Notes: generated by a model not told the origin, from the letters alone. Shown: positions 1 to 10,247, numbered from the stretch's first letter. The stretch is 64,000 nucleotides of DNA from Prorocentrum cordatum (GCA_963575745.1 CAUYUJ010018460.1:527442-591441), one strand, 5' to 3'. Program-made: numbers and translations.

Positions 1-152
1 TCGGGTGTGTCCACTTACAGGCGGAATTTTGAAGAGAAACGCAAGATAACCAGAAAGTAAGCAAAACTTCATCCACAAGGCAACCGGCGTCGTCCCCAGA
101 CTATGTTTGGACTGTGCTCGAATACTCCTCCTGTAGGAGGACACGCTCGACT
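1..152. mobile_element. Family B MITE, copy 1 (window-truncated)
   Basis: A short foldback element. The left end TCGGGTGTGTCCACTTACAG at base 1 pairs with the right end TGTAGGAGGACACGCTCGAC near 131-151. The interior is AT-richer and carries the family signature GTCCCCAGACTATGTTTGGA. There is no coding capacity, so it would be non-autonomous. At least a dozen related copies lie in the window. The first base of the TIR is cut off by the window edge. Confidence 0.7.
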
Positions 153-167
153 GAAGGCTATCAGTAG

Positions 168-398
168 AGGCCTCCTAGATGGGGTTCGAGTAGATGGGGT
201 CGAAGGATCGCGCCGCATCGCCAATGCATCGCCGATGTGTCAGCGATGCATCGGCGATGCATCGGCGACGTCGGCGATGCATCGGTGACGTCGGCGTGGG
301 GGAAACACGGGCTCCACATCGATCCACATCGGCGATGCATCGGCGATGCGGCGCGAGCCTCCGACCCCATCTACTCCGACCCCATTTGGGAGACCTAG
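168..398. mobile_element. Family A foldback element, copy 1
   Basis: About 50-bp terminal inverted repeats: the left arm 168-222 (GAGTAGATGGGGTCG, then CGCGCCGCATCGCC) is matched by the reverse complement of 342-398. The centre is a chain of the self-complementary unit GCCGATGCATCGGC mixed with GCGACGTCGGC. The whole element could fold into one long hairpin. Three other copies occur at 1586, 20539 and 53047. Confidence 0.7.
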
Positions 399-472
399 AA
401 TCATACCCCAGTGGACGATCAATGGGCTGGTGGGGGTCGATGCATTCCCCCCTAAAGCATACTCCCCCTATC

Positions 473-641
473 CTAGACATGCGACATCCTGATTTTTTCA
501 ATGCGGGGTCCCTTGAAGTCCCGACACTGTCACCAGGACAGGTTTTTCATCCTTTATATTTTTTTGGCGGCCCCGAGGCCCGGCGAGGGCCCACCGAAGC
601 CGAAAATTGCCAATAACCTTCCGTCTTGATTTGTTTACGAC
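473..641 (-). mobile_element. Family C MITE, copy 1
   Basis: Minus-strand copy of the family with TIR CCCAGACATGCGACGTCCTG. The conserved interior is the reverse complement of GGCCCTCGCCGGGCC and GACTCAGGATGAAAAACC. The left TIR is changed to CCTAGACATG. The far end lacks a clean CATGTCTGGG and stops near 641. Confidence 0.65.
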
Positions 642-717
642 GCGCGGAGCGCGATTATCCTCGCGCCCCCGCGGGTGCCCTTGGCCTCTGGGGAGGGGGA
701 GGAGGAGAAGGAGGCCG

Positions 718-719
<2 letters not shown>

Positions 720-750
<31 letters not shown>

Positions 751-1232
751 CTGATGATGATGATGATGATGATGAGGAGGAGGAGGAGGAGGAGGAGGAG
801 GAGAAGGTGGAGAAGGTGGAGGCGGAGGAGGAGGATGATGAGAAGAAGGAGGATGAGGTGGTGGAGGATGAGGAGGAGAAGGTGGAGGCGGAGGAGGATG
901 AGGAGGAGAAGGAGGAGGAGGAGGAGGAGGAGGAGGAGAGGAAAGAGGAGGAGGAGGAGAAGTGGAGGAGGTGGAGGAGGGTGAGGAAGAAAAGGAGGAG
1001 CAGGAGGCGGGGCAGGAGGAGGAGGAGGAGGAGGAGGAGGAGGGTCGGAGGAGGAGAAGGATGAGGTGGAGGAGGAGGTGGAGGGGGAGGAGGAGGAGGA
1101 GGAGGAGGAGGTGGAGGCGGAGGAGGAGGAGGATGAGGAGGAGGAGGAGGAGGAGGAGAAGGTGGAGGAGGTGGAAGAGGATGAGGAAGAAAAGGAGGAG
1201 GAGGAGGAGGCGGAGGAGGAGGAGGAGAAGGT
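720..1232. repeat. GAT/GAG triplet microsatellite, ~510 bp
   Basis: A purine-rich array opens with about 18 GAT units and continues as interrupted GAG/GGA repeats. Long open frames through it encode only poly-Met, poly-Arg, poly-Glu or poly-Ser runs and are artefacts of triplet periodicity. Confidence 0.95.
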
Positions 1233-1418
1233 CTATCGTTGCCCCCTGACCCCGAGCTCCTGCGGGCGCCTCGCCGGCGCGCGCGGCCACGCCAGGGCCG
1301 CCAGGGGCGCCAGGGCGGAGAGGCTGCTCGTGACCACGAAGCCGAAGATCGGCCCCCCGCCGCCAAGGAGCCGTGGTCGGGCATGGCCGCCCTCCGAGAG
1401 CCCGGGGGTCCCCGACGG
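1233..1418 (-). other. GC-rich exon-like island, unidentified
   Basis: A non-repetitive GC-rich stretch between the GAG array and a family B element. The minus strand reads a hydrophobic segment (GPIFGFVVTSSLSALAPLAA) that could be a membrane-spanning exon. No family is recognised and no second exon was linked, so it may be chance. Confidence 0.2.
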
Positions 1419-1570
1419 GTCGGGTGTGTCCACTTGCAGGCGGAATGTCGAAGAGAAGTGCAAGATCACCAGAAAGTGAGCAAAACTTCATCCAGAAGGC
1501 AAACGGCATGGTCCCCAGACTATGTTTGGACTGTGCTCGAATACTCCCCCTGTAGGAGGACACGCTCGAC
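1419..1570. mobile_element. Family B MITE, copy 2
   Basis: TIRs GTCGGGTGTGTCCACTTGCA at 1419 and TGTAGGAGGACACGCTCGAC ending at 1570. The interior is almost the same as copy 1 at 1-152. The similarity continues past the element into the following family A element, so 1-190 and 1419-1610 are a segmental duplication and not two independent insertions. Confidence 0.75.
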
Positions 1571-1585
1571 TGAAGGCTATCAGTA

Positions 1586-1803
1586 GAGGCCTCCTAGATG
1601 GGGTCCGAGTAGATCGGGTCTAGGGATTGAACCGTCTCACCAATGCATCGCCGATGCATCGGCGATGCATCGGCGACGTCGGCGATGCATCGGCGAGGTC
1701 GGCGTGGGGAAACACGGGCAACACATCGAGCCGCATCGCTGATGCATCGGCGATGCGGCGCGATCCTCCGACATGTATTCCGAACCCATCTGGGAGGCTT
1801 AGA
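1586..1803. mobile_element. Family A foldback element, copy 2
   Basis: The left arm starts AGGCCTCCTAGATGGGGTC. The interior has GATGCATCGGC repeats, and the right arm ends in CCCATCTGGGAGGCTTAG near 1803. Its left flank is duplicated from the copy-1 locus. The right arm has diverged (ATGTATTCCGAACCC). Confidence 0.65.
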
Positions 1804-1825
1804 GGGAGGCTTTGTCAGCGTCGTA

Positions 1826-1856
<31 letters not shown>

Positions 1857-1945
1857 ACCCAACATACGATGGGAGGTGTTGGGCAACGGGCCCCAGGGCC
1901 ATCCAAGAAAGGCTCGGGATGAAGAGCCGGTCCAGGGGACCCCTC

Positions 1946-2104
1946 CCCATCGCTGGGACGTCCGTTCCGCGTGCGCGTTCGGCTTCGTGCGCGCACTGCT
2001 TCGCAAGATGGCCAAAGCTGCTGAGGAGGAGGAGGAGGAGGAGGAGGAGGAGGAGGCCTCGATGGTCCTCGCCGAACGAAAATGCACGCGCCCGAGCGAT
2101 GCCA
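1946..2104. mobile_element. Family D MITE, copy 1, with internal GAG expansion
   Basis: Left end CCATCGCTGGGACGTCC, right end GCACGCGCCCGAGCGATGCC. The conserved interior GGTCCTCGCCGAACGAAAAT is present. A run of about 13 GAG triplets (2018-2056) has grown inside the element. A fragment of family C (GGCTCGGGATGAAGAGCCGG) abuts it at 1905-1940. Confidence 0.55.
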
Positions 2105-2236
2105 CGAGGCGGCTTGGGGCCGCCCGCCGAGGGGCCTGGGTCGTGCGGGGGCGTCGGCGTGCAGGGCAGGGGGCAGCGGCACGGGGGGGCGGCCTTCTGC
2201 CAGGCCTCCTCGTCGTCCCTCCGTCCTTTAAGGGGC

Positions 2237-2400
2237 CCTGGGACACACAAAGAAATACACACAAATAAAAAGATTCCCTATATTTTCCAATATTTTCTAA
2301 GTTGTTGTCTTCCCCCCCACTTCCGATATTTTCCCATATTTTCGGGGGAGTCGACGATTAGTTGTGTCTGTGTGTTTCTTTCCCTCCTGAGTCCTGTCTC
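2237..2400 (-). mobile_element. Family G foldback element, copy 1
   Basis: Minus-strand copy of the element at 5774-5945. ACACACAAAGAAATACACAC at the left faces TGTGTCTGTGTGTTTCTTTC at the right. The interior carries the reverse complement of GGGAAAATATGGGAAG and GGGGGGAAGAC. There is no coding capacity. Confidence 0.5.
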
Positions 2401-3648
2401 TCTCGCAGAAGCTCTCGTCCAGTCTCCCCTCGAGGGCTGGGCGTCGTCTCGCCCGAGACGTCCTCGCAACTCATGGTCCTGGCGCCGGGGGCCTGCGGCG
2501 GCTTCAGGGATGGAGGGTGGTCGTGTTCGAAATCTGGAGGTCCCCTTGTCGCCGCGCACATTCGTTGTAAACGTGCGCAGCAGCTTCAAAGATGAATATG
2601 AAGATGTGACTCTCGTTTGGCGATGTGCGCACTCGTACTAAAAACCTGCACCAAAAACAAGGAGAGTGGCTCGATTTCAAAATGTGGCTCTCGCCTCAGC
2701 GCCACGCATCACGAGGGCCTCCACGTCCTTCACCTCCTCGTCTTGCCTGTCCTCCTACTCCCCTCTCTTTTTCCTCCTCCTCCTTCCCCCTCCCTCCTTA
2801 GGAATGAGACGAGGAGGAGCAGGAGGAGGACGAGGAGGAGGAGCATGAGGACGATAAGGAGGGATGAGATGGAAGAGGAGGAGGAGGGCCGAATTTTACT
2901 CACCGCCGAAAGAAACAGGGGGGACCTAAACTAAAGACTTTCTGGTGTTACAATATAACCACTCTCACCTGTCCGGTGGAGAAAAACCAAGCACGTCCAA
3001 TGACGTTGTCGGAAGGGGCCAATTGAAACAACGGCGGCACTTCCACCCGGCCACGATCTGATCAACATCGGTCCCCCGGCCCCTCCCAAGGTCCACCCTG
3101 GCTTTTAACCCGAGGCGGATCCAGCCGGGGAGACGACAAGCCTCCTGGAGGCCCAGAGGGGGGAAACAAAAAACGAGAAACGCCAGGGGGGGCCGCCGGG
3201 GTCTCCTCAGGCCCGCAGTGGTGGCGCCGGACCGACCGCGCCCGATCGGCCCAGTCCGCGAGCAGGCCGCCGTCCCCGCCGGGCAGGACCGTGGCGGTCT
3301 TGACGGTTCGGTGGCAACTCACGGGAGCCTCCCGTTACCGCCTCGTCGGCTCTTGCGAGTCCACGCCAATCGACGCTACGGTCGGCGCTCGTCGCCGCTG
3401 AATCGGCGCGATTCGACGCCAGCCGACGCTCCATCGGCGTCTGCCCATCGACGCCCAGACGCCCATCGACTCTAGTCGAGGTCAAACACGGGATTGACAG
3501 GGTACGCCAGGCTCCCATGATTTGCTACCGAATGACGGTGCCGGGCACCCAGTCCACCAACGACGGGTCGTCGAAATTGGCGCCCAGCTTCCCGGCGAGG
3601 ACCTGCCCCGGCGCCATATCCACCTCCTCGTCACGGCCTCGCTTTTTT
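2401..3648. other. Unassigned intergenic or intronic DNA
   Basis: No gene is recognised. A CTCC/GAG low-complexity stretch lies at about 2720-2890. At 3330-3480 there is a degenerate TCGACGC/TCGGCG motif cluster. The remainder is GC-rich unique sequence without convincing codon structure. Confidence 0.5.
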
Positions 3649-3832
3649 CCCAGACATGCGCGCGTCGTGAAAGAATCAGGGCGGGAGGTCTTTTGTTAAT
3701 TTTCGGCCTTCGGGGGCCCTCGCCGGGCCCCAGGAGCGTTCAAAAACGGCTCGGGATGAAAAACCGGTCCCGAGGAAAAGTTCGGGACTTCCAGGGACCC
3801 CGTATTGAAATATTCAGGGCGTCGCATGTCTG
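3649..3832 (+). mobile_element. Family C MITE, copy 2
   Basis: TIRs CCCAGACATGCGCGCGTCGT (3649) and GGGCGTCGCATGTCTG (about 3817-3832). The interior has GGCCCTCGCCGGGCCC and GGGATGAAAAACCGGTCCC. An approximately 20-bp direct repeat, CGTCACGGCCTC plus a T run, lies just outside both ends (3629 and 3839). That is longer than a typical target duplication. Confidence 0.7.
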
Positions 3833-4266
3833 CGTCCCCGTCACGGCCTCTTTTTTTTGGTACGGACGAACAGGATGGTGCAAAATGAGCTGTTCCAGGG
3901 AACGCCTGCCCCATGCAGGGCGGCTGAAACGTGTATATCCCCACGTGCCACCGCAGCGGTGTGAACGTTCCAGCCGACCCAAGGCAAGCGTTCCCGCCAG
4001 CGGACAACAATTACACCATACCGCTATCATGCCGCTAATTGGTGCCGGCAGCCACGCGCCAGAACATTGTGTGTGTGCGCGATTTGGCGCAGGGCTCGAT
4101 CTCCCCCGCCAAGCTGGCAAACTTCTCCCTCTGCCCGCGGCCGTCTGAGACACCCACCGTGTTCGCCCACGCGGGACGTCGCCCTCGGATAGCACAGAAA
4201 AGCTTTCTGAAAGTGCGGTGGCTAGCAAAGGACTCAGCTGCCGGGTCTCAGCGCTCCCTACGGTTA
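3833..4266. other. Unassigned DNA between two MITEs
   Basis: GC-rich unique sequence with short unsupported open frames. No domain, RNA gene or repeat family was recognised. Confidence 0.45.
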
Positions 4267-4424
4267 GGTCGGGCATGTCCTCCTACAGGCGGATTTAGGA
4301 AGAAAAACAACATATAGTCTAAACCTAAGCAACGATGGTCAAAAGAGCACGAAAAGTCGACACCATACTATTGCACTACTACTACTCTTGAGTATTCTTC
4401 CTGTAGAGGATCATGCCCTACTTC
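4267..4424. mobile_element. Family B MITE, copy 3
   Basis: Left end TTAGGTCGGGCATGTCCTCC, right end TGTAGAGGATCATGCCCTAC. The interior has diverged strongly but keeps the AT-rich character and an ATAGTC motif. The TTAG just outside the left end recurs at other copies. Confidence 0.6.
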
Positions 4425-4598
4425 ATCCTAAGAGAAGGGGGGGAGGCCCGTGCCCGCTTCCCTGATGACGATATGGCCCCCGCCATGACGACTGTGCTGT
4501 CACTGACTAGGTTGTTGGGCGCGGAACGGCTTCTGCTGCGCCTCGACTCGCGCTGCTTCCCAGACTTCTCCAGATCTGCCTGGATTCGGCGGCGCGAG

Positions 4599-4767
4599 GA
4601 GGGGACATTAGAAGGAGAAGGCCTTCTCACAAGGCGGCGGGACTTCTCAGGAGCCCTCGCGCCTTCTGAACAGTTTTTTGTCTTCGGAGAAGGCTTAGAA
4701 CAATTCTCAGAAGGCTGGGGGGCTTCCGAGCCTTCTGAGAAGGCCCGCCCCTTCTCACTTCCCCCCC
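4599..4767. mobile_element. Family N foldback element, copy 1
   Basis: Rich in the self-complementary motif CCTTCTCAGAAGG. The right end GCCCCTTCTCACTTCCCCCC matches the ends of the better-preserved copy at 8961-9159. The left end has degraded (GGGGACATTAGAAGGAGAAG). Confidence 0.5.
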
Positions 4768-5416
4768 TCGCCCGTCGCCGATGGATATCTCTGGACTTCG
4801 GATCAATCTCGATCTGTGTCGGCTTTCGCGGATCAGCCTCGATCTTCGGGCATCGCAGAAGGGCGCGGTGACGGAGCGTGCGGAGACCTCGAAATCCCCA
4901 AAGACCTCGCCGCATGCACGGACTGTCACCGCACCGTTTCGGGATCCTAAGGGCCCCAGTCGCCCGAGAAGTCCTCGGAGAACGACCCACGGTCCCAAAA
5001 CCGTGCTGCCACCTCGGATCCCCAGCGACTCACCGTACGGTGTGGTCGCAGCACCATTTGGGGGCCTCGAGATCCATCTGGCCCGACCTCCGCAGGTCGG
5101 CTGGAAAAAACCCGTCCCAAGCCTTCGGGGACAGATCCATCTGGCCTGACCTCCGGGGGGGCCCAGCGCAGATCCAAGAAATCTGCGCGGAGCGCCGAAA
5201 GGAGGACGACACAAAGGAGGACGAGTCGAAAGAGGACGGCACGAAGCGGACGACAGGATCGTCCACCCTTTTGGGGGGGGGGCCAGGGCCCCCGATTCAA
5301 GCAGGGCGTTGCTGGCCAGGACTCTGAGACTTCCAGCTAGCGAGCGCGAGGAATGGAGAACCCAGTGGCAACCCGCTCGCGCGTTCAAGTTTCCGTCGGC
5401 GCACGGCTGACTAATT
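4768..5416. other. Unassigned DNA with a family F half-element
   Basis: No gene is supported. A right-half fragment of family F (GCCCAGCGCAGATCCAAGAA followed by TCTGCGCGGAGCGCC) occurs at about 5158-5203. The rest is GC-rich unique sequence. Confidence 0.45.
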
Positions 5417-5503
5417 CCCAGACGTGATCGCGTCGTACAAAAATCAAGATGGGAAGTTGTTGGCCATTTTCGGCCTCGGGAAGCCCTCGCAGGGCCTCGG
5501 GAT
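5417..5503 (+). mobile_element. Family C MITE, copy 3 (3' truncated)
   Basis: The left TIR CCCAGACGTGATCGCGTCGT and the first conserved block (GGCCATTTTCGGCCTCGG, then GGGCCTCGGGAT) are present. Similarity stops near 5503 with no right TIR. Confidence 0.6.
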
Positions 5504-5604
5504 ACAGGCTTCAGGCGTCTCGGACGCGCCAAAAGGTCTTGGTTTCTCGTGCAATCCCCGGGGAAAGGGCTCCAATTACCAGGCCAGCCCACGCAGCCGG
5601 TTTT

Positions 5605-5766
5605 CCCAGAAGAAGAAAACGCCACAAACATAAACTGTTGGCGCTCCGCGCGGGCTTCTCGGACCTGCGCTGGACCCCCTCCCTGGCGCGCGGAGCGCGC
5701 CAGGGGCGGCGCCAGAGGCGCCGCCTGGGGGGCCCAGCGCGGATCCAAGGAATCCGCGCGGAGCGC
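5605..5766. mobile_element. Family F foldback element, copy 1
   Basis: The left arm GGCGCTCCGCGCGGGCTTCT (5640) is the reverse complement of the right arm GGAATCCGCGCGGAGCGC (ending at 5766). Outside it lies an AAAACGCCACAAACATAAAC extension. The centre holds two smaller palindromes, GGCGCGCGGAGCGCGCC and GGCGCCAGAGGCGCC. No coding capacity. A family G element follows directly. Confidence 0.65.
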
Positions 5767-5773
5767 ATCTTTA

Positions 5774-5945
5774 TCAGGAGGGAAAAAACACACAGACACA
5801 ATTAATCGTCGATTTCCCGAGAATATGGGAAAATATGGGAAGTGGGGGGAAGAGAAGAACCCAGAACATATGGGAAAATGTGGGGGTTTGTCTTATTTGT
5901 GTGTATTTATGTGTGTGTCCTGGGGCACCTTCAGTTTATGGCGTG
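5774..5945 (+). mobile_element. Family G foldback element, copy 2
   Basis: Left end TCAGGAGGGAAAAAACACAC, right end TTTATGTGTGTGTCCTGGGG. The conserved interior is GGGAAAATATGGGAAGTGG plus GGGGAAGAG. It is the plus-orientation counterpart of 2237-2400. It abuts family F copy 1, so one may have inserted beside the other. Confidence 0.5.
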
Positions 5946-6077
5946 GCTTCTGCTTCGATCTCCAGGCGCCGCCGGGCGCCCGCGGCGCGCCCGCGTGCCG
6001 AGGACAGCGCTCAGAGGCGGGGCCGCAGCGGGGCGCTCTGCAGCAGACTTCGCACCGCCCTCTCCTCAATCCACCCC

Positions 6078-6225
6078 CTCTCGTCCGACACGACCCCTCC
6101 TCCCGCCCGCCCTCTCGTCCGACACGACACGACCCCTTCTCGTCCGGCACGACCCCTTCTCGTCCGACACCACCCCTTCTGTCGCACCACCCTCTCGTCC
6201 GACGCGACCCCTCCTCCCGCCCGCC
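6078..6225. repeat. ~20-bp minisatellite
   Basis: About seven imperfect units of CTCGTCCGACACGACCCCTT, with some units extended by CTCCCGCCCGCC. Any translation of this block is repeat-derived. Confidence 0.7.
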
Positions 6226-6354
6226 CCGCCCCTCTCCGTCGAGTTCCCCCCCGCCGGGGGCCTGGATCCCGTCGGGCAGGGTGACGCCGGCAACAGGGGC
6301 AGTGGCAGCGGCGGCCAGGGCGGGGTAGAGCTTCTGGAAGTGCTCCACCGGAGG

Positions 6355-6826
6355 GAGAGAAAAGAGGAAACGGAGGAGGTCAGGAGAGGAGAGAGAGGGG
6401 AGAAGGAGGATGGGGAGGAAAGGGAGGAGGGAGGAGGGACGAGGAGGAGGAGGAGGAGAACGAGGAGGAGGAGCAGGAGGAGACGGAGGCCGAGGAGGCG
6501 ACACTCCAAAAACCAGCCAGAACACCCCCAAACGCCCCAGGAACCCGCTCGGTCGCCCCAGCATGCCCCTGGACGCTGCGAGAATTTCAGGAACCTCCTC
6601 CGTCCTCCTCCACCTCCTCCTCCTCCTCCTCCAGCTCCTCCTCCTCCTCCACCTCCTCCAGCTCCTCCGCCTCCTCCCCCACCTCCTCCACCTCCTCCAC
6701 CTCCTCCTCTTGCTCCTCCTCCTCCTCCTCCTCCTGCTCCTCCTGCTCCTTCACCCTCCTCCTCCTCCTCCTCCTCCTCTCTCCTCCTCCTCCTCCTCCT
6801 CCTCCTCTCCTCTCCTCTCCTCCTCC

Positions 6827-6877
<51 letters not shown>

Positions 6878-6980
6878 CCCTCCTCCTCCTCCTTCTCCTC
6901 CTTCCTCCCCTTCCCCTCCCCCTCCCCCCCTCCCTCCCTCCCTCTCTCCCTCTCTCCTCCCTCCTCTCTCCGCCCGCCCC
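6355..6980. repeat. GAG array, then CTC and ATC arrays
   Basis: GAG/GGA repeats (6355-6500) are followed after a short unique spacer by a CTC/TCC array (6595-6980). A pure run of about 16 ATC units sits at 6829-6876. The opposed purine and pyrimidine blocks could pair intramolecularly. Confidence 0.9.
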
Positions 6981-8139
6981 TTCCTCGACATCGGCACTGG
7001 GGCATTCCCAGCAGATCTCGATCCGATCGGCCAGCTTTGAGGGTGAGCGATGCCGTCCCTCGAGGTGCACTGCGACCGTCAAGCTGCAGTTGGTGGGTCC
7101 GCGAGAGGCGAGGTGTGGAGCTCCCTGCCCACTCGGATGTGCCATCACCGTGGCGAACGTGTCGCTCAGTCTGCCCTCGCCAAACGCGCGGCCAAGCGGA
7201 GTGGTTCGGAGCGAGCGTGCTCCAACGACTCCGCGCGCGGGCGCAGCCCGCTCGATACATTACAGGGTTTGGCGCGGAGCAGGTTCCGATCGGGCTTTGG
7301 GGAACCAGGATTATCGGCATCAGGCGGATCGGAAACTGCTCCGCCGAATGGCGCAAGCCCCATGTCACATTGGGAGGACGAGGAGGGACAAGAGGTATCG
7401 TCACACAAACAGTTTGCTGAACCTTTTGTCACTGGCGAGCTTCGCTTGTTGGTCAAAGGCCTCGGCGGGCTGGGGCCGAGGACCGTTCAAATCCTCAGAA
7501 GAACAAACAAGCCACGCGACACTCGGACTCGGAGACTTGAGATAGGCGAGCGGTCGCTTCGAGGTGATAGGTACCTGTCAAGAAAGGAGCCCCATGTCCC
7601 GTGTGTGCAAGCACCATTCCTAGCGGCAGCGGACCTGCAAACAGAAACACCATATGGTATGCGACGCAGTAGAGTTTGCAATCATATTAGCAACCATGTC
7701 GTCACACGTCACGTCAGCGTAATGTCACGAGTGTTTCCCCGATTGCGGCCGCCACATCGGTCCCTACTCCGCTTCTAATGCCGCCTTCCCCTACTCCTCC
7801 GTCTCCGTGCGAGCTGACGGGACCTGACTCTGTTGAATTCGACGAGGACAGCCAGGATCGCATTCGGAAGACACAGATGCTGTGCATCATCATGTGTGGT
7901 CGGCCCACTTTTGTAGACTGCAGGCGTTGTCCTTCCTACGCGGAGTGCTAGTGGACGAATCTGGTCAATGCCCCCCTGTATGGGAGGCCGAGCTAGGACG
8001 TCCGAGGGTAGACTGCTGCGTTTGTAGGAGGGCCGCCACCCAACAACGAGGGCCCTTACGTGCGAATCACCTCACAGCGAGCAAGCAGGCTTCCGTAGTG
8101 TCATCCGTCCACGGGGGTTATGTTCAGCAGGATCCAGCA
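6981..8139. other. Unassigned unique DNA
   Basis: Moderate-GC unique sequence with several overlapping open frames and no recognisable domain. It may be intronic or intergenic. No repeat family from elsewhere in the window was seen here. Confidence 0.4.
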
Positions 8140-8400
8140 CAATCCCTCCCCCTTCCTCCCTCCCTCGCTCCCTCCTCCCTCCCACCTCCCTCCATCCCTC
8201 CTCCTCCTCATCCCTCCTCCCTCCTCCCTGCCTCCTTCCCTTCCTCCCTCCTTCTCAGGCGGCGACGACGACGAAGACGACGACAACGACACCTACGACG
8301 ACGACGACGCCGACCACGACGACGCCGACGACGCCGCCGCCGACGACGCCGCCGACGACGACGACGTCGACGTCGACGTCGGCGACATCTCGGCGACGGC
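8140..8400. repeat. CTCC array followed by GAC/GACGAC array
   Basis: Pyrimidine CTCC repeats to about 8262 change abruptly into GAC triplets (8263-8400), interspersed with GCC. The poly-Asp reading is not taken as a gene. Confidence 0.85.
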
Positions 8401-8960
8401 GACAGGTCCGCCGACAGGCCCGCTGCCGCGGCAGCCGCCGCCAGGTCGGGCATCGCGGCGGCACCGGGCGGCCCGCGGGACGTGCGCGGCGCCCCGCGGG
8501 GGGGCCGCGACGGCCGGACGCCGCCTCGTCGGGCGCCTGCTGCTGCTGCTCCGCTGCGGCGGAGACGAGGATCGGCGGCGAGCGAGGGTGGGGAATCTCT
8601 CCCGGGGGAGCGAAAGGGGGGGATAGCAAAGGGCAGGCTATAGAGAATCCGCTCACGCAGCTGATTTCCCCGGCGCCCGAGTGTCGAGGAATGGGCCCGG
8701 CGGCGGGGCCGAAACCAGCTGCATGCAGCAGATTCCGTGACCCCCCCTTCCCCTATCCCCCCCTTTCGTTCGGCCCGATTTTCGGGTTGGAGCATCGAAG
8801 TTGTCGGGCGTGTCCGTCGGTTCTCGGTGGTTCTCCAGCCGCGGGACGCTTGCCGGCGGCTGCGCCTCGCCGAGGGCGTTCCCGGGGGTGCCCCGATCGT
8901 CCCGAACGGCCGCCAGAGACCCGAGTTATGACCCCAAAACCAAAATCGGCGTCGCGGGAT
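8401..8960. other. GC-rich island with dispersed ~150-bp repeat copy
   Basis: No gene is identified. The part at 8790-8935 resembles segments at 37200-37345 (reverse) and 39190-39340: each has GCGCCTCGCCGAG, then a GGGTGCCC or GGAGGTGCC motif and a CGATCGTC-like stretch. In two of them an open frame reads similarly (R-L-R-L-A-E), so an old duplicated exon is possible. Confidence 0.3.
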
Positions 8961-9159
8961 GGGGGGAAGTGAGAAGGAGGAGGCCCTCTCAGAAGGAAGG
9001 CGGGGCTTCTCAGAAGCCCTCAGGCCTCCTGATGGCTTCTTGGAAGCCCTCAGGCCTCCTGAGAAGTGTTCTGCATCCCAGGGGAAGGCTCAGACAGATT
9101 CCCAAAGGCCTGGGAGTCCCGAGCCTTCTGAGAAGGCCTGACCCCTCTCACTTCCCCCC
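8961..9159. mobile_element. Family N foldback element, copy 2
   Basis: TIRs GGGGGGAAGTGAGAAGGAGG (8961) and CCCTCTCACTTCCCCCC (to 9159). The interior is built from CCTCAGGCCTCCTGA and CTTCTCAGAAG palindromes, with a tandem AAGCCCTCAGGCCTCCTGAT duplication at 9013-9063. Confidence 0.65.
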
Positions 9160-9629
9160 GGGGCTCGCCGCCGAAAGGAGGAGTATCGACGAGGATGATG
9201 CATGGAGGAGGAGGGGGGGGACCTTCTGGATGCTTTGACCAAGCGCAGGGGGGTCGTGCGGCGGGGGGGGGGAGGGGGGGACGACGACGACACCCGCTTG
9301 ATCGGGAGGAGGAGACAGGCTGGAGGAGGAGACAGCGCGGGCACAGTCTCGAAGCTTCGTGCCCTGGATCCGCGTGGCGCTCTCTGAGGGCCCTCCTCCC
9401 GGGGACTGCAGCACTCAGGAGCCCTACTGACTCAAACTGGGCCCAGGGCTGGCAGAGGATCGAGTGGCGGATGGGGTCATAGGACGGGGCAGGAGGCAGC
9501 GGAGGGCACGTCCCCCCACAAGCGGATTTCGGACGAAAAATAACAAACACACAGAACATAGTCAAATAATCATCGACAATCAAAAAAACGTCCCGAGTCA
9601 GTTTTGACGGACCCGGGGTCCAGTAGTAA

Positions 9630-9911
9630 ATCGGGCGTGCCGCCCCACAGGCAGATTTTGGAGGAATAATCAAACATTCTCACAAAAATGCCCCCATATA
9701 ATCTTGCCGTCGCTCGGGCGTCAATTTCCAGTGCATTTTTCGGTGTCGTGCGTGTTTTTGTTGGTCGATGGTCCAGGGTGGTCCTCGTTCCCGCCGAGAA
9801 AAAATGCACACGCCCGAGCGATGCCAAGTAATCAAATACTAAAAAAACGTCTACACACTATTTTTCTTACTATCTTTGAATACTCCTCCTGTAGAGGGCC
9901 AGGCCCGACTT
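9630..9911. mobile_element. Family B MITE with family D inserted
   Basis: The left end TCGGGCGTGCCGCCCCACAG and the right end TGTAGAGGGCCAGGCCCGAC flank a family D element at 9703-9826. That element separates the two halves of family B. A further partial family B left end (GCACGTCCCCCCACAAGCGG) lies at 9507. Both ends retain the AT-rich interior (AAATCA, TTTTTCTTACTA). Confidence 0.6.
9703..9826. mobile_element. Family D MITE, copy 2 (nested)
   Basis: TIRs CTTGCCGTCGCTCGGGCGTC and CACACGCCCGAGCGATGCCA. The interior is GGTGTCGTGCGTGTTTTTGT and GGTCCTCGTTCCCGCCGAG. It is nested in a family B element, so D moved after that copy of B landed. Confidence 0.65.
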
Positions 9912-10061
9912 AAGAGCACGACGGTGCAGGAGGAAAGAGAGGAGGCTGGCGGAGGCCCGGCTGGCCACCGCCTCGCTCGACAATGTGATTTTGCTGTGTG
10001 CGGCGGCGGCGTTCCTTCGAGAGGTGGCGGCGAAGGCGGGGAGGAGGAGAAAGGACGACGA

Positions 10062-10247
10062 CCCAGACATGATCGCGCCGTGAAAAAATCAGGACGGGAG
10101 GTTTTTCGCAAATCTCGGCCCCGAGGGCCCGTCGCTGGGCCTCGGGACCGTCAAAAAACGACTCAGGATGAAAAACGGTCCTGGGGAAAGGGTCGGGACT
10201 TCCAGGGACTCCGCATGTAAGAAAAATCAGGACGTAGCATGTCTGGG
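10062..10247 (+). mobile_element. Family C MITE, copy 4 (cleanest, with 5-bp target duplication)
   Basis: A 186-bp element with CCCAGACATG at 10062 and CATGTCTGGG at the far end. It is flanked on both sides by GACGA, which fits a 5-bp target-site duplication. The interior has the full family block including CGACTCAGGATGAAAAACGG. No coding capacity, so any transposase would be supplied elsewhere. Confidence 0.75.

Noticed and set aside
635-1563. Long minus-strand open frames rich in Ser, Pro and Leu (and similar ones at 5.8-7.5, 13.5-14.2, 16.4-17.4, 28.9-30.6, 41.4-42.5 and 61.7-62.9 kb)
   Set aside because: They are produced by GAG/CTC triplet arrays, which lack stops in several frames. Composition, not coding, explains the length.
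10062-10247. Rho-independent terminators or riboswitch-like hairpins at the many palindromes
   Set aside because: The hairpins are dispersed in multiple copies with transposon-like ends and are not placed at gene ends. The genome is eukaryotic.
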